Notes: generated from the sequence alone by a model not told the origin. A stretch of DNA of 64,000 nucleotides from Paenibacillus sp. FSL R7-0337 (GCF_037969875.1 NZ_CP150218.1:7006001-7070000), one strand, 5' to 3'; counted from the first letter of the stretch, positions 52,782 through 60,434 are shown. Numbers and translations are program-made.

Positions 52782-52810
52782 TTTACAAATCGTAATGATT
52801 ACGATAATAT
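52782..52810 (+). promoter_or_regulatory. Promoter of the znuCBA-rpsN operon
   Basis: TTTACA (52782-52787), exactly 17 bases, then TAATAT (52805-52810). The spacer is the Zur box itself, so Zur and RNA polymerase would compete directly. The leader is about 225 bases. Confidence 0.7.
52787..52805. promoter_or_regulatory. Zur-box-like operator 3
   Basis: AAATCGTAATGATTACGAT carries the perfect core CGTAAT-G-ATTACG and fills the promoter spacer. A half-site (GCGATTACGATTAA, from 52755) lies just upstream. Confidence 0.85.
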
Positions 52811-52827
52811 CAATGGAGTTGAATCAT

Positions 52828-52846
52828 AATCGTAAATTTTACGAAT
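52828..52846. promoter_or_regulatory. Zur-box-like operator 4
   Basis: AATCGTAAATTTTACGAAT has the core CGTAA-ATT-TTACG and lies about 12-30 bases downstream of the predicted start. With operator 3 it gives tandem Zur sites at the uptake operon. Confidence 0.75.
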
Positions 52847-53041
52847 AAAATCCATGCCTGATTTGTTTAATCCGTGGAACATACTTGGGCCAAACCAACA
52901 AGCGTCCAACAGCAGACGCGGAAGTAACTACGGAAGGAGCCGTAGGACCAAGCTCGAAACCAAGCACAGAATTAGGAATAGAATCAGGCACGGGAGCGTG
53001 ATTACAGCGCACGGCGGGCCGACAAGAGAGGGGGAGGAACA

Positions 53042-53749
53042 ATGATTTTGTCATCCATCAGGGATGTGGTGTTCGGTTACGGGGATGAGCCGGTCATTGA
53101 CCGCTTGTCGCTGGATCTGGAGGCCGGACAGTTCATAGGGATTACCGGACCGAACGGAGCAGCGAAGACTACGCTGCTGAAGCTGATGCTGGGCCTGCTT
53201 AAGCCCTGGAGTGGAACGGTCACTCTGAACCGGGGAATTACCGGAGGAGGCAGGCTGGAGGTCGGCTATGTGCCGCAGCAGGTAGCCTCCTTCAATGCCG
53301 GATTTCCGAGCAAGGTGATTGAGCTGGTCCGTTCCGGCTGTTATTCAGGGCTGGGATTGTTCCGCCGCTTCACTAAGGAGCAGGAGGCGCTTGTAGAGAG
53401 CAGCCTGCGGCAGGTGGAGATGTGGGAGTACCGTAACCGGAGAATCGGCGAGTTGTCCGGCGGACAGAAGCAGCGGATCTGTATCGCCCGTGCGCTGGCC
53501 CAGCAGCCGCAGGTGCTGGTGCTTGATGAGCCGGTAACGGGGATGGATGCTGCCAGCCGCATCGGGTTCTACGAGCTGATGCGGCATTATGTCAGCCGCC
53601 ATGGCCGGACCGTCATTATGGTTACACACGGCCTGGAAGAGACAAGTTCTTATCTGGATACCGTGATTACGCTAGAACGCAAGGAGCAGGAGGGCTGGAC
53701 ATGCTTGGTTACGAATTCATGCAACGCGCATTTTGGGCAGGAGGCCTGA
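53042..53749 (+). CDS. znuC: Zinc ABC transporter ATP-binding protein
   Basis: The 235-residue ATPase has Walker A GPNGAAKTT, in which the Gly before Lys is Ala, a variant I recall from zinc/manganese ABC ATPases. It also has GYVPQQVASFN, signature LSGGQKQRICIARAL, Walker B VLVLDEPVTGMD and MVTHGLEE. It drives high-affinity zinc import with ZnuB and ZnuA. ATG at 53042 follows GGGGGAGGAAC. It is first in the operon under tandem Zur boxes. Its 3' end overlaps znuB by 49 bases. Confidence 0.9.
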   Translation: MILSSIRDVVFGYGDEPVIDRLSLDLEAGQFIGITGPNGAAKTTLLKLMLGLLKPWSGTVTLNRGITGGGRLEVGYVPQQVASFNAGFPSKVIELVRSGCYSGLGLFRRFTKEQEALVESSLRQVEMWEYRNRRIGELSGGQKQRICIARALAQQPQVLVLDEPVTGMDAASRIGFYELMRHYVSRHGRTVIMVTHGLEETSSYLDTVITLERKEQEGWTCLVTNSCNAHFGQEA

Positions 53750-54555
53750 TCGGACTAATCGGACCTTTGCTGGGAGTGTATCTGATGCTGCGCAGGCAGG
53801 TGCTGATGGCGGATACATTGTCTCATGTCTCCCTTGCCGGAGTTGCCCTGGGTTCCGTACTGGGATGGAATCCAGCTCTTAGCGGCTTTGTTGTAGCTGT
53901 AGCAGGAGGGCTGATTATTGAACAGCTGCGCCGCTCTTACCGTACATACAGCGAACTTCCGGTAGCCATTATTATGACCTCCGGCCTGGCACTGGCTGTC
54001 GTGCTGATGAGTCTGAAGCAGAATCTGACCAAGAGCTTCAGCTCTTATCTGTTCGGCTCCATCGTTGCCGTAAGCGATACTCAGCTTAAGCTGATTGCCG
54101 TGGTGGCCGCAGCCGGTCTACTCTACTTCATCATTCTGCGCCGCCCGCTGTACAGCCTGACCTTCGACGAAGAGACCGCCGCTATCAGCGGTGTCCATAC
54201 CGGGTGGTTGTCCTTTTCGTTCGCTGTCCTAACCGGCATGACCGTTGCCGCAGCCATGCCGGTGGTGGGAGTACTGCTTGTATCGGCTCTGATTGTGCTT
54301 CCCGCCTCCATTGCGCTGCGGATGGCCTCAGGCTTCACGGCAGCTATCATAATCTCCGTCAGCGTGGGGCTGACCGGTGTGTTCAGCGGACTTACAGCTT
54401 CCTACTATATCAACACGCCTCCAGGAGGCACGATTGCACTTATTCTGCTGTTATTTCTGCTGCTGGCCATTGCGGTGCAGAAGCTGATCAGGCTGCGCAG
54501 CCGCAGCCAGTATTCATCTCAAGCTAATGAAGAAAAGGGGTCTCACAACATATGA
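53701..54555 (+). CDS. znuB: Zinc ABC transporter permease
   Basis: The 284-residue protein has about eight membrane helices. Its early segment MADTLSHVSLAGVALG and later TFDEETAAISGVHTG with VVGVLLVSALIVLPA are hallmarks of the ABC-3 (ZnuB/AdcB/TroC) permease family. It forms the zinc channel across the cytoplasmic membrane. ATG at 53701 has AGGAGGGC seven bases upstream, inside znuC. Its stop overlaps the znuA start by ATGA, so the subunits are translationally coupled. Confidence 0.92.
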   Translation: MLGYEFMQRAFWAGGLIGLIGPLLGVYLMLRRQVLMADTLSHVSLAGVALGSVLGWNPALSGFVVAVAGGLIIEQLRRSYRTYSELPVAIIMTSGLALAVVLMSLKQNLTKSFSSYLFGSIVAVSDTQLKLIAVVAAAGLLYFIILRRPLYSLTFDEETAAISGVHTGWLSFSFAVLTGMTVAAAMPVVGVLLVSALIVLPASIALRMASGFTAAIIISVSVGLTGVFSGLTASYYINTPPGGTIALILLLFLLLAIAVQKLIRLRSRSQYSSQANEEKGSHNI

Positions 54556-55742
54556 TGAAATTCAAATCCATAGCAAAGTCCAATTCGGCAGCACCGTCCA
54601 CATTCAGATTCCGTCATCTTGCCGCCTTGTCCCTGACCGCCATGCTGGTGATCTCCGGCTGCGGCAACAATACTGCGACTAAGTCCGCTTCTACCAGTAG
54701 TCCGGCGGCAACACCAGCGGCTACGGCCGAAGCTTCGTCTATACCGGCAGCGGATAAATTGAACATTAAGGTCAGCTTTTACCCGATGTATGAATTCACA
54801 AAAAGCATTACCGGCGATCTTGCCAATGTGGAGGTGCTGGTTCCGCCCGGGGTCGAGCCGCATGACTGGGAACCAACCGCGAAGGATATGGCCGATATTT
54901 CGGATGCAGATGTGCTTGTCTATAATGGGGCAGGCTTGGAAGGCTGGGCGCAGCAGGTTGTGGACGGTGCGGACGGAGGCGCTCTGATTACGATAGAGGC
55001 GAGTAAAGGACTCCAGATTACTGAAGGAACAGAACATGAACATGAGCACAGCCATGAGGAGGAAGCTGCGGGTGAAGCGGACCATGATCATGACCATCAT
55101 GATGAATCCACAGCCGAAGGAAGCGGTCACGGCCATTCCCATAATGATTCCGCTGCCGGCGAAGCAGACCACGATCATGACCATGACCACGGCCACGACC
55201 ATGACCACGATCATGGCGGGCTTGATCCTCATGTATGGCTGGACCCGGTGATGGCTATCCAGGAGGTTAAGACCATTGAAGCAGCACTCTCCGCAGCTTT
55301 TCCCGGAAATGCAGCGGCCTTCCACGCTAACAGCGATGCTTATATCGCCAAGCTGGAGAAGCTGGATCAGGATTTCAGAGCCGGGCTTCAGAACACGAAG
55401 CGCAAGGACTTTATTACCCAGCATGCCGCCTTTGGTTATCTGGCACAGCAATATGGCTTGACGCAGGTGCCGATTGCCGGACTGTCGCCGGAGCAGGAGC
55501 CGTCTGCTGCACAGATGGCTAAGATTGTGGAGTTCGCCAAGGCGAATAAGGTGACTACGATCTTTTTTGAGACCTTGGTCTCCTCCAGTGTCGCCGATAC
55601 TATTGCCCAGGAAATAGGAGCTAAGACCGCTGTTCTGAATCCAATCGAAGGATTAACAGAGGAAGACGCTGCCCGTAATCTAGATTACCTAGGTCTGATG
55701 CGGCAGAATCTTGAAGCGCTGATCCAGGCATTGAACGAATAA
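54552..55742 (+). CDS. znuA: Zinc-binding lipoprotein of the ABC transporter
   Basis: The 396-residue protein has an N-terminal signal with lipobox VISGC (Cys near residue 37), so it is a lipoprotein outside the membrane. The cluster A-1 solute-binding fold shows FYPMYEFTKSITGD, VEPHDWEPTAKD (His ligand), DPHVWLDP (His ligand), ITQHAAFGYLA (His ligand) and a late FFETLVSS. Between the first two ligand segments lies a loop of about 60 residues very rich in His/Asp/Glu (HDHDHDHGHDHDHDHGG). That feature is usual in zinc-specific ZnuA/AdcA and acts in capture. The loop is long with several repeated blocks, probably by repeat expansion. It delivers zinc to ZnuBC. Confidence 0.93.
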   Translation: MMKFKSIAKSNSAAPSTFRFRHLAALSLTAMLVISGCGNNTATKSASTSSPAATPAATAEASSIPAADKLNIKVSFYPMYEFTKSITGDLANVEVLVPPGVEPHDWEPTAKDMADISDADVLVYNGAGLEGWAQQVVDGADGGALITIEASKGLQITEGTEHEHEHSHEEEAAGEADHDHDHHDESTAEGSGHGHSHNDSAAGEADHDHDHDHGHDHDHDHGGLDPHVWLDPVMAIQEVKTIEAALSAAFPGNAAAFHANSDAYIAKLEKLDQDFRAGLQNTKRKDFITQHAAFGYLAQQYGLTQVPIAGLSPEQEPSAAQMAKIVEFAKANKVTTIFFETLVSSSVADTIAQEIGAKTAVLNPIEGLTEEDAARNLDYLGLMRQNLEALIQALNE

Positions 55743-55763
55743 TAACGAAGGAGCTGATCTATA

Positions 55764-56033
55764 GTGGCCAAGAAATCCAAGGTTGTGAAGGAACTGAAGC
55801 GGCAGGAGCTGGTGGCGAAGTACGCTGACAAGCGCAGAGAGCTGAAGGCGGCAGGCGATATAATTGCACTGCAGAAGCTGCCCCGGGATTCCTCAGCCAC
55901 CCGCCAAAAGAACAGATGCAGCGTGTCCGGCAGACCGCGCGGCTATCTGAGTACATTCAAGGTATCCCGGATCGTCTTCCGCGAGCTGGCGCATAAGGGG
56001 CAAATTCCGGGCGTTACCAAGTCCAGCTGGTAG
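55764..56033 (+). CDS. rpsN: Zinc-independent 30S ribosomal protein S14
   Basis: GTG at 55764 follows AAGGAG and gives 89 residues. The sequence ([21 protein letters not shown] then [10 protein letters not shown]) is S14 of the long, C-minus type: the CxxC pairs of the 61-residue zinc form are absent and one Cys remains. In B. subtilis the C-minus S14 paralogue (YhzA) is induced by zinc starvation through Zur. Here it is the last gene of the Zur-controlled znu operon, 21 bases after znuA, an arrangement that directly links uptake and ribosome remodelling. Confidence 0.93.
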   Translation: MAKKSKVVKELKRQELVAKYADKRRELKAAGDIIALQKLPRDSSATRQKNRCSVSGRPRGYLSTFKVSRIVFRELAHKGQIPGVTKSSW

Positions 56034-56061
56034 GCTGTTAACTTCATAGATGCTATAACGG

Positions 56062-56104
56062 CAAGGCGGCTGATCTCTCTGTGCTACAGGAGCCAGCCGT
56101 CTTG
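56062..56104 (+). terminator. Hairpin after rpsN
   Basis: CAAGGCGGCT (56062-56071) pairs with AGCCGTCTTG (56095-56104) with one G-U; no strong T-run follows. Confidence 0.55.
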
Positions 56105-56119
56105 CTGTGTCCATAGACT

Positions 56120-56148
56120 TTGCCGGATCGGGTAGAGTGGACTATGAT
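56120..56148 (+). promoter_or_regulatory. Promoter for the DUF6157-like gene
   Basis: TTGCCG (56120-56125), 17 bases, TATGAT (56143-56148). The preceding CCATAGACTTTGC (56111-56123) is the exact reverse complement of the hairpin arm at 29043-29055. Confidence 0.55.
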
Positions 56149-56185
56149 AGGAGGATAGTATTGTCCTACAGAAGGAGGCTTACCT

Positions 56186-56605
56186 ATGAGCTATACCGAT
56201 ACTTTTATCCGGATTGCAGATGATTGCCCGGTGGAGACCGGAACCATCCCTGTCTCTGATCGTCCGCTCCCGCCTGCTCATGTTATCCAGTATCATCTGC
56301 TGGCCGGCTCACCTTACCGTTATAACCATGAAGAACTGCTGTACCAGGTGTATGTGCGGCACAAGGCCATTCCCGAAGAAGAGCGTGAATCGCGCCGGGA
56401 GGAGATCTGGGCAGCGCTGTTCTCGAAGAATCATCCATGCCTGCGGGCCTCCATGCTGCCCAAGAAATACGGCTGGGGTGTCCACTACGATGCTGAGGGG
56501 AAGATCGCACTCTATGCCAAAGAGTCCCCAGAGTATGATTATTACACAAGTGGGGATGAAGCCGGAGTGAAGCTGCTGAATGCCATGCGGAATAAGCGGC
56601 GTTAA
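56186..56605 (+). CDS. DUF6157-like protein
   Basis: The 139-residue protein starts MSYTDTFIRIADDCPVETG, with IQYHLLAGSPYRYNHEELLYQVYVRHK-type segments. I recognise this as the DUF6157 family, small cytosolic proteins of unknown function in Firmicutes and Bacteroidetes. It is rich in Tyr and Glu, has no signal or membrane segment, and the C-terminus is basic (MRNKRR). ATG at 56186 follows AGAAGGAGGC. It has its own promoter and is followed 49 bases later by a methyltransferase gene, possibly in the same transcript. Confidence 0.75.
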   Translation: MSYTDTFIRIADDCPVETGTIPVSDRPLPPAHVIQYHLLAGSPYRYNHEELLYQVYVRHKAIPEEERESRREEIWAALFSKNHPCLRASMLPKKYGWGVHYDAEGKIALYAKESPEYDYYTSGDEAGVKLLNAMRNKRR

Positions 56606-56654
56606 TCTTTGGACCACGCAGGATCATATTCTGAACACAGAAAGAAGGAGCAGC

Positions 56655-57278
56655 ATGACAGAGTACTGGAGTAAAAGATTTGCACAGGAGGGGATGATCT
56701 GGGGGAGTGAGCCAAGTCCGTCGGCAGAATGGGCGAAGCGGAAATTTCAGAAGGCAGGAGTATCCACTGTGCTTGTTCCGGGCGCAGGTTATGGGCGGAA
56801 TACCAAGGTATTCTCTGCTGATTTTACAGTATACGGCATAGAGTTAAGTGAGCCGGCGCTGGAGCTGGGCGAAGCATGGGACCCAGGAACGAGCTTTATT
56901 GCAGGCTCGGCACTGGAGCCGCAGCTTGGGCAGCCTGTAGATGCTGTCTACTGCTATGATGTTCTGCATTTATTCCTCGAAGGGGACCGCCGCAGGCTGA
57001 TTGAGGCCAGTCTCAGTCAGGTCAAGACCGGAGGACTGCTCTATTTCACCAGCTTCTCCGATGAAGACCCCAATAACGGCTGCGGAAGAGAGTTGGAGCC
57101 GGGCACCTTTGAATACAAAGAGGATAAATATGCCCACTTCTTCAGCGATGCCGATTTGCGGGAGCATTTTGCCGGGACGGAGATTCTGGAGACAGGTTCC
57201 TTTAGCGAATCACTACAGAGCCCGCAAGGCGGGACTCATGAATACATACTAAGAACGATCCTTGCGCTCAAACGGTAA
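56655..57278 (+). CDS. Class I SAM-dependent methyltransferase
   Basis: The 207-residue protein has the Rossmann motif VLVPGAGYGRNTKVF (motif I), VYGIELSE (motif II acidic end), DAVYCYDVLHLF (motif IV) and GGLLYFTSFS (motif VI). N-terminal YWSKRFAQEGMIWGSEPS is typical of TehB/thiopurine-like small-molecule methyltransferases. The substrate is unknown; it may be a toxic oxyanion or a small metabolite. The frame extends to 56580, but GAAGGAG precedes the ATG at 56655. Confidence 0.85.
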   Translation: MTEYWSKRFAQEGMIWGSEPSPSAEWAKRKFQKAGVSTVLVPGAGYGRNTKVFSADFTVYGIELSEPALELGEAWDPGTSFIAGSALEPQLGQPVDAVYCYDVLHLFLEGDRRRLIEASLSQVKTGGLLYFTSFSDEDPNNGCGRELEPGTFEYKEDKYAHFFSDADLREHFAGTEILETGSFSESLQSPQGGTHEYILRTILALKR

Positions 57279-57393
57279 CTGCCCTCTGCGTAAGAAACGT
57301 CAACATGGCCCCTCTCTGAGGCGAGAAGGACCTTACTGTGAAACTGATGCTGTGCGTGTTCCCTAATCATTCTGCGGCTTCCTATTAATGAAG

Positions 57394-57978
57394 TTAATGC
57401 AGCTCGCAGTCGGCGAACAGGATATGCCGCGGAATGCGGAAGAAATTCTCGGCTTTCTCTTGCAGGGCCAAGGTAGGCAGATGACAATGATGCAGCCACT
57501 TGCGGAAGGTGCCGGGATGGACGCCGATCCAGATGCTGACATCGGTTACAGAGAAATCATAAACCATGCAGAGTCCGGTCAGAATCGCGTTATGCTGCGG
57601 TGAATGGGCGAGCGTTCTTTTCATGAAACGGGATGGGGTCGGCTGGCACACAATCGGACTTTGCCGCAGAAGAGCTTCGTTGAACAGGATATGGGGCGGA
57701 TAGCCTAAATGGCGGCAGACCTTGTCCAGATTGGTTCTGGAGGGAATACGTCCTTCATATACCCATGCGCTTACGCTGCGTGAGGAGACGGAGAGCTCTT
57801 CTGCAAGCCGGGAGAGCTTCATGTCCTTGGCCATCAGGATGGCCAGCAGAACGCGGTTGCGGATCTGGCTGCGTTTGGGGCGGCGAAATCTTTTGACCCG
57901 TACGCCTTGTCCAAGATATTTGCGGTTGATCAGAGACCAGGCCTGAATTTTATGTGTTTCTTGCTGATTTTTAGCCAT
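57394..57978 (-). CDS. Helix-turn-helix regulator (XRE-like, two HTH regions)
   Basis: The 194-residue basic protein has a clear helix-turn-helix near residues 52-78 (KLSRLAEELSVSSRSVSAWV followed by YEGRIPS). A second, weaker one lies near 143-168 (SVTDVSIWIGVHPGTFRKWL). The duplication suggests two DNA-reading heads in one chain. Two regions end in similar PPHILF/PRHILF motifs, again pointing to an internal repeat. ATG at 57978 follows CGGAGGT. It diverges from the Dabb-domain gene; an inverted repeat, GTAATGA/TCATTAC (58031-58054), lies in the shared upstream region and could be its operator. No specific regulator family is recognised. Confidence 0.7.
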   Translation of the reverse strand: MAKNQQETHKIQAWSLINRKYLGQGVRVKRFRRPKRSQIRNRVLLAILMAKDMKLSRLAEELSVSSRSVSAWVYEGRIPSRTNLDKVCRHLGYPPHILFNEALLRQSPIVCQPTPSRFMKRTLAHSPQHNAILTGLCMVYDFSVTDVSIWIGVHPGTFRKWLHHCHLPTLALQEKAENFFRIPRHILFADCELH

Positions 57979-58030
57979 AATACCTCCGGGTGTACTGATT
58001 TAATGAAGTGACGGATCATCTAGTTTAGCT

Positions 58031-58054
58031 GTAATGACTTTACCATTTCATTAC
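58031..58054. promoter_or_regulatory. Inverted repeat in divergent regulator/Dabb intergenic region
   Basis: GTAATGA (58031-58037) and TCATTAC (58048-58054) form a perfect inverted repeat with a 10-base spacer, a plausible operator for the divergent HTH protein. Confidence 0.4.
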
Positions 58055-58177
58055 GGCATTCGTCCAGAGTGCAAAGCTCCTGTTTTGGTCATGAACCAAG
58101 ATTGTTTCAGTAATGCTGCGGTTTATGATATATTTTTAGTAATCAATTTCACATTAAACAGGCTGGGAGCGGGATAG

Positions 58178-58465
58178 ATGATCAAGCATATTGTTTTCTT
58201 CAAATTAAAGGACCGGTCCCCGGACAAGGTCGCAGAGACTGTTGCAGTCCTCCGTAATATGGAAGGAAGAATTCCGCAGCTGTTGTCCATTGAAGTCGGA
58301 GCCGATCTGATTCACTCGGAGCGTTCGTTCGATATCGCCCTGGTCACCGTTGTGGCCTCGATGGAAGATCTGCAGGCGTATCAGGTGCATCCGGCCCACA
58401 AGGAAGTCATTGCCCATATTAACGAGGTCAAGGAACTGTCGGTAGCAGTCGATTACGAGATCTGA
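58178..58465 (+). CDS. Dabb-family (stress-responsive A/B barrel) protein
   Basis: The 95-residue protein begins MIKHIVFFKLKDRSP and contains YQVHPAHKEVIAHI, the pattern of the dimeric alpha-beta barrel (Dabb) domain. Some members act in polyketide cyclisation or stress responses in plants, but bacterial copies are mostly uncharacterised. It is a single full-length domain. ATG at 58178 follows GGGAGCGGG. It is divergent from the HTH regulator and may be its target. Confidence 0.85.
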   Translation: MIKHIVFFKLKDRSPDKVAETVAVLRNMEGRIPQLLSIEVGADLIHSERSFDIALVTVVASMEDLQAYQVHPAHKEVIAHINEVKELSVAVDYEI

Positions 58466-58520
58466 GACTGCATGTACTTGCAAGGCTGGAACCCATTAAG
58501 CACGGAAAGCGGTGAGCGGA

Positions 58521-58631
58521 ATGCGCGAGCTTGAGTATCCGATGGAAGCATTGACGTATCTGATTGTTTTTATGGCGGCGTGTGTCGTGATGGTGTTCTG
58601 GCTGAAGCGCCGGGGCAGGCGGGGGAAATAA
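58521..58631 (+). CDS. Putative 36-residue single-helix membrane protein
   Basis: ATG at 58521 opens 36 codons. The product starts MRELEYPMEAL, has one hydrophobic helix (TYLIVFMAACVVMVFWL) and a strongly basic tail (KRRGRRGK). This is a normal small membrane protein with the positive-inside tail. The ribosome binding site is weak (GGTGAGCGG). It lies between the Dabb and YutE-like genes on the same strand. Confidence 0.45.
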   Translation: MRELEYPMEALTYLIVFMAACVVMVFWLKRRGRRGK

Positions 58632-58684
58632 CGGCAGTTCATGTTAGGGAAGGTCACTAAATACCGCAGGGTGGAGGGTCAGCT

Positions 58685-59125
58685 GTGTATTATGTCAACC
58701 GGAAGCAAATAGAAGTTATTCTTGAACAGATCCCTGATCTTAATGAAGGTCTAGCACATGCAGCTTCTTCCTGGGACGGCAGTACGCTGCTGGGTCTAGT
58801 GCAGGAACGGTGCTTACATCTGGCCGTTGAAGTCGTGACGGATGTGGGCAGCTGTCTGATTGACGGGTTCATTATGCGTGATGCAGGAAGCTACGAAGAT
58901 ATTATATCTATTATTCATGAGGAAAAGGTGCTGGGAGACAGCGGGATCTACGAGGATTTGACTTCGCTTGTGGCTTTGCGCAAGCCGCTGGTTCAGGATT
59001 ATTTCGTGTGGGAACGCAAGAATCTGCACCCCATGACCCGGACGCTGCCGGATATTCTGGACAAATTCGCCTGTGAGGTGCGCCGGTATCTGGATCAGGA
59101 GCTGGGCAGCGGAGTCACGGGCTAG
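58685..59125 (+). CDS. DUF86/HepT-like protein (YutE type)
   Basis: The 146-residue helical protein (start GTG at 58685 after GGAGGGTC) has VQERCLHLAVEVVTDVGSCLID and the segment LRKPLVQDYFVWE. DUF86/HepT proteins form the toxin half of HEPN/MNT systems, where RxxxxHxY is the RNase motif. Here RKPLVQDY has Gln in place of His. No MNT nucleotidyltransferase gene is adjacent. Together this argues for an inactive or housekeeping member such as B. subtilis YutE rather than a toxin. Confidence 0.75.
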   Translation: MYYVNRKQIEVILEQIPDLNEGLAHAASSWDGSTLLGLVQERCLHLAVEVVTDVGSCLIDGFIMRDAGSYEDIISIIHEEKVLGDSGIYEDLTSLVALRKPLVQDYFVWERKNLHPMTRTLPDILDKFACEVRRYLDQELGSGVTG

Positions 59126-59169
59126 CTGAAGCGGGAGCCGTGTGCAATCAGACAGAAAGGAGGTCCTTT

Positions 59170-59835
59170 ATGGCGAAGAAGAGTCAGGAGAGCGGTTCAA
59201 CCCGGCGGATGATTATGACGCTGCTGAAGATGAGAGGTCCGCTGACGATCAGCGCTCTTGCCGAGGAATTGGGAATTACCGAGATGGGTGTCCGCCGCCA
59301 TGTACTTCAGCTGGAGCAGGAGTCGCTTGTAAGGACCAAGGTCGTGCGCCAGGCCATGGGACGTCCGATGCATGTATATTCGCTTACCGAGCGGGCGGAG
59401 GATCATTTTCCCAAAAGCTATCACAATCTGGCGCTGGAGCTGCTGCGGGAGCTGGACCACGGGAGCGGGACGGATGCGGTCAATATGCTGTTTGAAGGCC
59501 GTAAGCGGCGGATGCTTGCCCAGTATAGCCCGATGATGAAGAGCGGTGATCTGGAGGAGCGGGTGGCGGAGCTGTCAACCATCCAGAATGCCGGGGGCTA
59601 TATGGCGGAGTGGAGCAAGGAAGAGGACGGCTCGTACACACTGCGGGAGTATAATTGTCCCATCCGTCAGGTAGCTGCCCAGTACCCCAAGGCCTGCCAG
59701 TGCGAGCAGCATTTGTTCGAGGAGCTGCTGGAGGCGAAGGTGACCCGCAGTGAGTGTATGGCGGAGGGCGGCCAATGCTGCCGGTATGCTATCACGCCGA
59801 ATCCCAAGCAGAAAACTTCCGAAATCAAGGGCTGA
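59170..59835 (+). CDS. SufR-like winged-HTH regulator with Cys-rich C-terminus
   Basis: The 221-residue protein starts at ATG 59170 after a perfect AAAGGAGGTCC. Residues about 12-75 form a winged helix (TISALAEELGITEMGVRRHV). The C-terminal half has Cys163-x12-Cys176-x-Cys178-x17-Cys196-x6-Cys203-Cys204. The first pair and general layout match SufR, an iron-sulfur sensing repressor of the suf operon in cyanobacteria; related proteins occur in Firmicutes and Actinobacteria. The extra Cys pairs could allow a different cluster. No suf or isc genes are in the window. The frame extends upstream to 59140 without a ribosome binding site. Confidence 0.8.
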   Translation: MAKKSQESGSTRRMIMTLLKMRGPLTISALAEELGITEMGVRRHVLQLEQESLVRTKVVRQAMGRPMHVYSLTERAEDHFPKSYHNLALELLRELDHGSGTDAVNMLFEGRKRRMLAQYSPMMKSGDLEERVAELSTIQNAGGYMAEWSKEEDGSYTLREYNCPIRQVAAQYPKACQCEQHLFEELLEAKVTRSECMAEGGQCCRYAITPNPKQKTSEIKG

Positions 59836-59937
59836 GCAGTCACAGGACATCCTCTCTATGCTTATGATATAGCAGAAATAGGCGATCGCCCGGGTGGCCG
59901 GGCAGAGGCACAATAGAATCCAAAGGAGAGATTGATG

Positions 59938-60414
59938 ATGAAAAAAGATAACAAAAGCTTGCTCTGGGGCGTCATTGCCGGCAGTATTGTAGGATCGGTG
60001 ACAGCGCTGCTGTTCGCCCCTAAGCCGGGTAAGGAGCTGCGCAAGGATATTGCCGAAGGCACAACGGAAGCGGTGGATAAGGTTCAGGTGATTGCCGGCC
60101 AAGCCAGCGAGAAGACTACAGAAATCTATGGTAAGGCTAAAGAAGCGGTTGTCTCGGTGGCGCATGAGGTGAAGGAATGGAGCAAGTCCGCTAAATGTGC
60201 GGTGGAAGAAGCCGATGTAGCCACAGTAAGCGGTATTGCTGAGCAGGCTGTAGAGGTCACAGATGCAGTGGAAGCTGTAAAAGATGAGATCGCTGCTTAT
60301 GAAGCTGCGGAGCAAGCCGCCGTGGCTGACGCTGAGATCGAAGCTGTGACTGGTACAGATGCAGCTGTAGCTGAAGCTATCGAGGATGGCAAGAACGCAG
60401 GGAAGCTGTCCTAA
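59938..60414 (+). CDS. YtxH domain-containing protein
   Basis: The 158-residue protein begins MKKDNKSLLWGVIAGSIVGS with one membrane helix, followed by the YtxH signature ALLFAPKPGKELRKDI. An Ala/Glu/Val-rich helical, acidic tail follows that probably forms a coiled coil. YtxH proteins are small general-stress membrane proteins of unknown biochemical role. AAAGGAGAG fits the ATG at 59938 best; ATG 59935 and TTG 59932 are too close. A terminator follows. Confidence 0.85.
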   Translation: MKKDNKSLLWGVIAGSIVGSVTALLFAPKPGKELRKDIAEGTTEAVDKVQVIAGQASEKTTEIYGKAKEAVVSVAHEVKEWSKSAKCAVEEADVATVSGIAEQAVEVTDAVEAVKDEIAAYEAAEQAAVADAEIEAVTGTDAAVAEAIEDGKNAGKLS

Positions 60415-60434
60415 GCTTGATCTAAAAGGTATGG

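Noticed and set aside
52854-53045. 63-codon frame overlapping the znuC start by ATGA
   Set aside because: No ribosome binding site precedes its ATG, which lies 8 bases after a Zur box; composition is Arg/Asn-rich and unlike a protein. A leader role is possible but unsupported.
58685-59125. HEPN/MNT toxin-antitoxin system
   Set aside because: The catalytic His is replaced by Gln and no MNT nucleotidyltransferase gene is adjacent.
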